A stretch of DNA of 64,000 bases. Source: Henckelia pumila (taxonomy: Eukaryota > Streptophyta > Magnoliopsida > Lamiales > Gesneriaceae). The stretch covers positions 139,826,062 through 139,890,061 of the forward strand of contig NC_133123.1 in assembly GCF_033568475.1 (NCBI RefSeq), given 5' to 3'. Below the pieces are notes generated by a model. It did no database searches. It worked only from the letters and a program-made list of their open reading frames with translations, and was not told the DNA's origin. Positions 59,025-64,000 of this stretch are shown piece after piece. The stretch's first letter is position 1; every line of letters starts with the position of its first letter. The position numbers and the translations under genes are program-made.

Positions 59025-61541
59025 TGTGGGGACCCGGGTTGCTAATCTCATCTTAGGGCAATTAACGATTAATAAACAATTAATCGATCAATAAAAGAAT
59101 ATTCAAACCAAGAGCTAAATTTTTTATTTTTTTTTTTAAAACTGAGCACCTCGCTCGATCGGGTAAATTCACCCGATCGAGCGAGCAAGAAAATCCTGCT
59201 CTCGGGTCTGAATTCATATTGGCCTCGCTCGATCGGTGGAAATCACCCGATCGAGCGAGCCCAAAAGCTCAATACTCTGTTTTTTTCAAACACAGGCCGC
59301 GCTCGATCCGTGGAGTTTACCCGATCGAGCGGGCACTCTGTCCAGGAAATAAAAATGCAACTTTGCTGTACAATTTGATTCCAAATCTCATACAAACTTT
59401 CATATAAACTTCTAAACATGCTTCTAGATTATTTACATGCATTCAAACTCATATCAAGTGATCTAGAATACATGAATTCTCAAATATATATCAATACTTG
59501 ACAAAAACAACCTATACAAAGGTTCTTGCTTTCTAACATGTTTACCAAATAATAATTACAATTCATCTGCTTAAAACCCGAGTCACCACATGCTATGACT
59601 CTTCTCGATCTATCCAAGCCAACTCTAGCTTGATCATGCCCCAACCTGATGCAATGCACACATACAAACAAAGCAACAGCCGGATAACTCCGGTGAAAAT
59701 AAATCTCAGTATGAAAGACATGCATATACATCATGAAAGCATATGGAATCTATATGCTATAAAACTCTAAAATCATAAAACATGTAATAACATGTAATTC
59801 ATAGAATCATCATCGCCGCTTAAACTCTTAACACATAATGATTCATCTAAAGCAATAACACACATTCATATCTAGAATAGTGTATCACAACATGCTAGCA
59901 TTTATAACTGCATAATATAAACCATAGAAAACTCTAGGTTAATGCATAAATGCAATGCATGTGCCAAGGAAAAGACTATCAAATCTGATATCAATAAAGC
60001 TTAGTTCTTTGGGATCCCGAGGAATAAAATAACTATCAAACCGCCGACACTCCCAATCGAGGCGGCATCAAGTATTTTAATCCTCTAACTTTGGTGCAAT
60101 TATAGAGAGTCTTCTGGCTCTGAAAGCGAAGGCTGCAATCCATGCCACTCAACTATAATTCTCCAAACGTCATTTCGCAATCTAGGCTAATTTGCCCTTA
60201 TGCTTTACAGGCTGGAGTTCAAGATGAATGCAACATAAGCTGTATGCTTTAAAGACTGTAAAACATCTTGAACATATAATCACATAATCAATCAAAGCAT
60301 CAAAACTCATATAAATCACATAAGAGCACTGAAACAACTAAGTATGTGATTTCAAGATAACTCGAAAACCACCACGTTCTCGAGTTGTTCTACCTGGCAG
60401 GAATAATGTCGATTCATACCTTTCGATCGTGGCTTTAACATATTCAATCTTGCTAACATCAAATCTGATGACGTATTTAATTTCTATTCATTTCATGCTT
60501 GCTCATTCGACGTTGATAGTTGATCAGAGTCTGGATTCAACTTGAATGGTTCAAACGACTCGAACTCGTCGATTCGACTTCGATAACTTCCATTTCCAAC
60601 TGAAATGAAGTGTAAACCATGCTCAATATCATTATCAATCTGATATTTATTGCTAAATTCAGTCTATAGCTGATATCGGATTAAATTTCAAACCGGCGGC
60701 GTAACGGTTCAAAGTCGGCAATTCTTAAAGCATAAACATACTCAATACTATGCTCTAAACATAATATCATCACCAAATGATCAGCTTATAAACGTACATA
60801 ACAAGTCCCAAATTTCAGATTTCGAAAAAATCTTCGCAAAATCCAAAACATGTTCAAACGACGATCTTTTCTCGATCCGTCTTAGATATGCTATCGTCGG
60901 ATATTCTAGAACATGTTTATACAATCAAATCTTAATTCTAACACCACCATAAAATTCATACATGGTAGAACTTCATAAAACTTACGTCAAAATGTAGCAC
61001 TCGAAGCTGTGATCGCAAATATATGCTCAATCGAAAATTCTACCGGGCGGATCAATTTTTATCGGAGCTTGAAATGATGAAAATGGCGTTGGATTGGTTT
61101 TTCAGACTTCTCTGCCTTGTTTCTGCTCAATCCCACGTGAATTGCTAAGAAAAGAGTGAAATTTAGATATATTGGCCTATTTGCAGTTTAGTCCCTGAAC
61201 TTTGGCTTAATTGCAATTCAGTCCCCGGACAAGCGATTTAATTCAATTTCAATTCTAAATGATTTAAGAATAATAGAATTTAATTCTAAACTCTAAATAT
61301 TCTTAAATTAAATATTCTCGAATTGAAATTAAATCATTTCGGACCTTATCGCATTTTAGTCCTTGAACTACTCAATATTTGCAAATGGGTCCTTGCTCGG
61401 ATTTCATCCTCAAATTAAATATTTCTGACCCAAAATTGAAATCTCTAATTTTCATAAATTCTTAAATCCATCTTTTCACTTTTATTCGTAATTTAAATCT
61501 TAAATCCCGTCATTAATAACTTAATATTTTCGGGCCTTACA
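59025..61541 (-). mobile_element. Solo LTR of the LARD-like family
   Basis: It starts TGTGGGGACCC and ends GGGCCTTACA on the plus strand, matching the LTR at 23570-26364 in the same orientation. A perfect 5-bp target duplication ATATG (59020-59024 and 61542-61546) encloses it with no internal region, the result expected from recombination between the two LTRs of one element. It is about 280 bp shorter than the other LTR. Confidence 0.92.
59150..59333. repeat. Array of three 36-bp palindromes in the solo LTR
   Basis: Palindromes at 59150-59185, 59224-59259 and 59298-59333 are spaced exactly 74 bp. The first is a perfect palindrome with 15-bp arms (CTCGCTCGATCGGGT). The array corresponds to 23692-23874. 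Confidence 0.95.
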
Positions 61542-61546
61542 ATATG

Positions 61547-64000
61547 TAACCATTAAGATTCATTATTCGCTTGATTTGTGTCTGCATTGCTGGGGACAAG
61601 TATTCATGAACTCATTTTCTCAAATCTAATCCACAATTTTCGAGAACTAATATTTGAGGTAACGTTAGCTTGTTATTTTTAATTTTATTCTTTCAAATAA
61701 ATGTGATTGATTTAATTTCTGTCATACTGAAACAAAGTTTAAGTCATCTGTAATCAACCAACTAATGAAAATGGCTTGATTTTGGAACTCTCAGTTTTGA
61801 TATATTTTATCTCTATCTATTTATTAGTCATTATCGTGTAAATAGATCAAATTGATGATGGATTCTTAATCTTCAATTCATATTAATATATATTTTTGAT
61901 TTATTGATCTTTCTTTACAATTTTCACATAGTATGTGCTCAATTTGAACTAACTGAAAAATTAGTTTTACCATGCCATTAAATTACTAAAATAATCAATT
62001 ATCCTTTAAACCTTGATTTGCCTTTGAGAATAAACTCTTTTCTCCATGTAGTGATGTTATTCATATTTTTTTATCAACGTAACTATCGCATCCAATTAAT
62101 TTTATAAAAAAGACAAAAAACTGTTTTTGAGCTTTTTTGTACAAATTTATATACTAACAACAAAAATTAATTAAATGTTAATTTTTATTTCAAGACATGA
62201 ATTATCATTGTTGGTAGAGATCAATGTAGATGATGTTACTAGGATCACAATGTTCGATGATGTTGTTGCAACGTTCGTTGGACATCATATTCAAGAGTAC
62301 TACATCATATTCAAGACTGCATCAACATCCAAAAGGAGATTCATATTATATAGCTAGCACATATAAATATTTAGTAAAAATTCCAATTACAATTATATAA
62401 AGTAAACATATTTTTCTGTGTGTTATTAATTTGTTTGATAAATGATGTAGCTTACGTCATATAAAGCAAAGGTTATTGATTCATTGGATGACGTGGTCAA
62501 TGATAACTACAAATTCTTGTTTATGATGGGTGAATCAGTGAATATAAATAATAACATATTGTTGTAATAGTTGATGAAATTGAAAATATGCCTAAAAAGT
62601 TGGAAAAACCCAACAAAGCAACGAAGAAAAAAGCAAAAAGCAAAAATAAAGTGCTAAAAAAAGAAATTGTAACAAAAGTAGAATGCGTAACCAAGAAAAA
62701 AGATAAGTCTAATAAACATTATTATTTATACAATTGCCTACATTATATTGAACTTCATTTTCTTTAATTCAAATACTCATTTGAGTTCAATATTTATCAA
62801 ATAATATCAGAATATTATTTATATTTGTTTCAACTTTTTATCTAATTATTGAAATTATCATTCATGATATTAGACTTCAAAGTTTCGGGGCTTTACGTGT
62901 AACATACGTGCACCTTTTTAGTTATATTAAAATACCAAAGCTTACATTAATGACTCACAAACTATCGAACAAAATAATTTTAGCTCGCGAATCGACTCGA
63001 TTCATTTACAACCATATGTAACACCTCAAGTTATATCCAAAAGGTGGATATTTTTTAATGTATATAGTATTGAAGAAAATTTATATGTTTCACACTTAAA
63101 TACACTAGCTAACAGAACAATGCTTTTGAGGTATCATCTCATTTCCTCTGTTTGGCTCTTGCCTATAATAAGTAAACTTGAGGTGCATTGAATTCAGGTA
63201 AGAAATGACAAAATGAGAGTTATGAAAAGACGAACAGAAATTGTTTTTGCAGTTTTGCGAGGTTGACGTTTCTTCAATGCCAAGGATGACAAGACACACA
63301 CGATTTGTATACACGATCATGAAATTAAAAATATATATTCACTTTTATAATAAAAGATAAAAACGTTTATTTGAAAAAAGTTTAAGAGTAGGTGATTTCG
63401 AAAAATGTAAAACTAGAATCCAACCATTTGAGTCTCATTTCTCGATTGTTTTAATTTCAGTTTGGTTATTATCCATATTTAATTTAATTTAATTTTTGAA
63501 CGATTCGACTGTGAGGTAGGTTATCAACAAATAGGCTATAATTATTTAATAATTTATTGATCTTATATTTACTTCATACACAACTTGCACATAATTCAAA
63601 AAAAAAATATTGGCCCTAGATTCGATTTTTGTCATTAGCATTAGCATTAATACCTATAAGAAAATGATTGTCGGGAAAACCAAGTGATTCCGGTCTATAT
63701 ATAGGGAGTTTAAATTTGCAATCACTAAAAAAATAATTGTTAGATTTTGGTTTAAAAAAATAACTTTTGTGTATTTTTTAAACCCAAATTATATATTAGC
63801 TTAATTATACTTAACTTAATTGAAATTCAAAAGCTAGTTATATGTTTCTCCAAAAGCGATTCTAATAAAATGGTCAATGGTTAAAATCACTCTAATAACT
63901 TATTTATCAAGCACTAACTAACTTTGATTTTTAGATTTTCACATTTGTTTTCAAACACAACCAAATTTTGTTTTTTCTTAACTTTTTATTAATTTATAAA
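61547..64000. other. AT-rich region, possible gene remnant near its start
   Basis: No intact gene is seen. 62175-62357 encodes a short frame (VEINVDDVTRITMFDDVVA) faintly like an OB-fold of replication protein A, followed by an A-rich Lys-coding stretch (about 62590-62700). The rest is AT-rich without recognisable features. Confidence 0.3.

Overview
The window is nuclear DNA of a flowering plant. A class-II-type plastocyanin with a bipartite thylakoid transit peptide, plant-only gene families (ARID-HMG box, ATL RING-H2, syringolide-induced 14-1-1-like), short GT-AG introns, and Ty3 chromovirus, Ty1-copia, L1 and hAT elements all point there. Gene structure and repeat types suggest a eudicot; I cannot name the species from sequence alone.

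Layout. 1-6380 is the right part of a Tekay-like Ty3/gypsy chromovirus, ending in a long 3' LTR. It sits inside a Ty1-copia remnant (6381-7836), which in turn sits in the last exon of a minus-strand SEC14/CRAL-TRIO-like gene (7837-8586), so a host gene has been broken by a two-level nest. 8587-11963 is AT-rich and holds a hAT MITE (10300-10980) and a 131-bp tandem duplication. 11964-16114 (+) is a 14-exon MFS transporter copy with two frameshifts; its intact paralogue lies in opposite orientation at 35027-40021 (-). Between them are: a hAT MITE (18058-26681) that took in a second hAT element (18651-26579), itself carrying a ~7.5 kb non-coding LTR element; an ARID-HMG gene (28056-30043, +); a DNL/Zim17 zinc-ribbon gene (30748-33068, +); and plastocyanin (34073-34576, +). 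To the right are a syringolide-induced 14-1-1-like gene (42206-42988, -), RFT1 (48630-54508, +, with an antisense L1 fragment in intron 9), an ATL23-like RING-H2 gene (56362-56775, -), a third hAT MITE (58231-58893) and a solo LTR (59025-61541) of the same family as the non-coding LTR element. 61547-64000 is AT-rich with at most a gene remnant.

The genes do not form a pathway: photosynthetic electron transfer (plastocyanin), organellar Hsp70 escort (DNL protein), N-glycan lipid flipping (RFT1), ubiquitin ligation (ATL), chromatin (ARID-HMG) and membrane transport (MFS) are simply neighbours. I found no new multi-gene system. The most unusual structures are a triple 36-bp palindrome array kept in two LTRs of the non-coding element family, the three-deep repeat nest with readable target duplications, and the inverted MFS gene/pseudogene pair.
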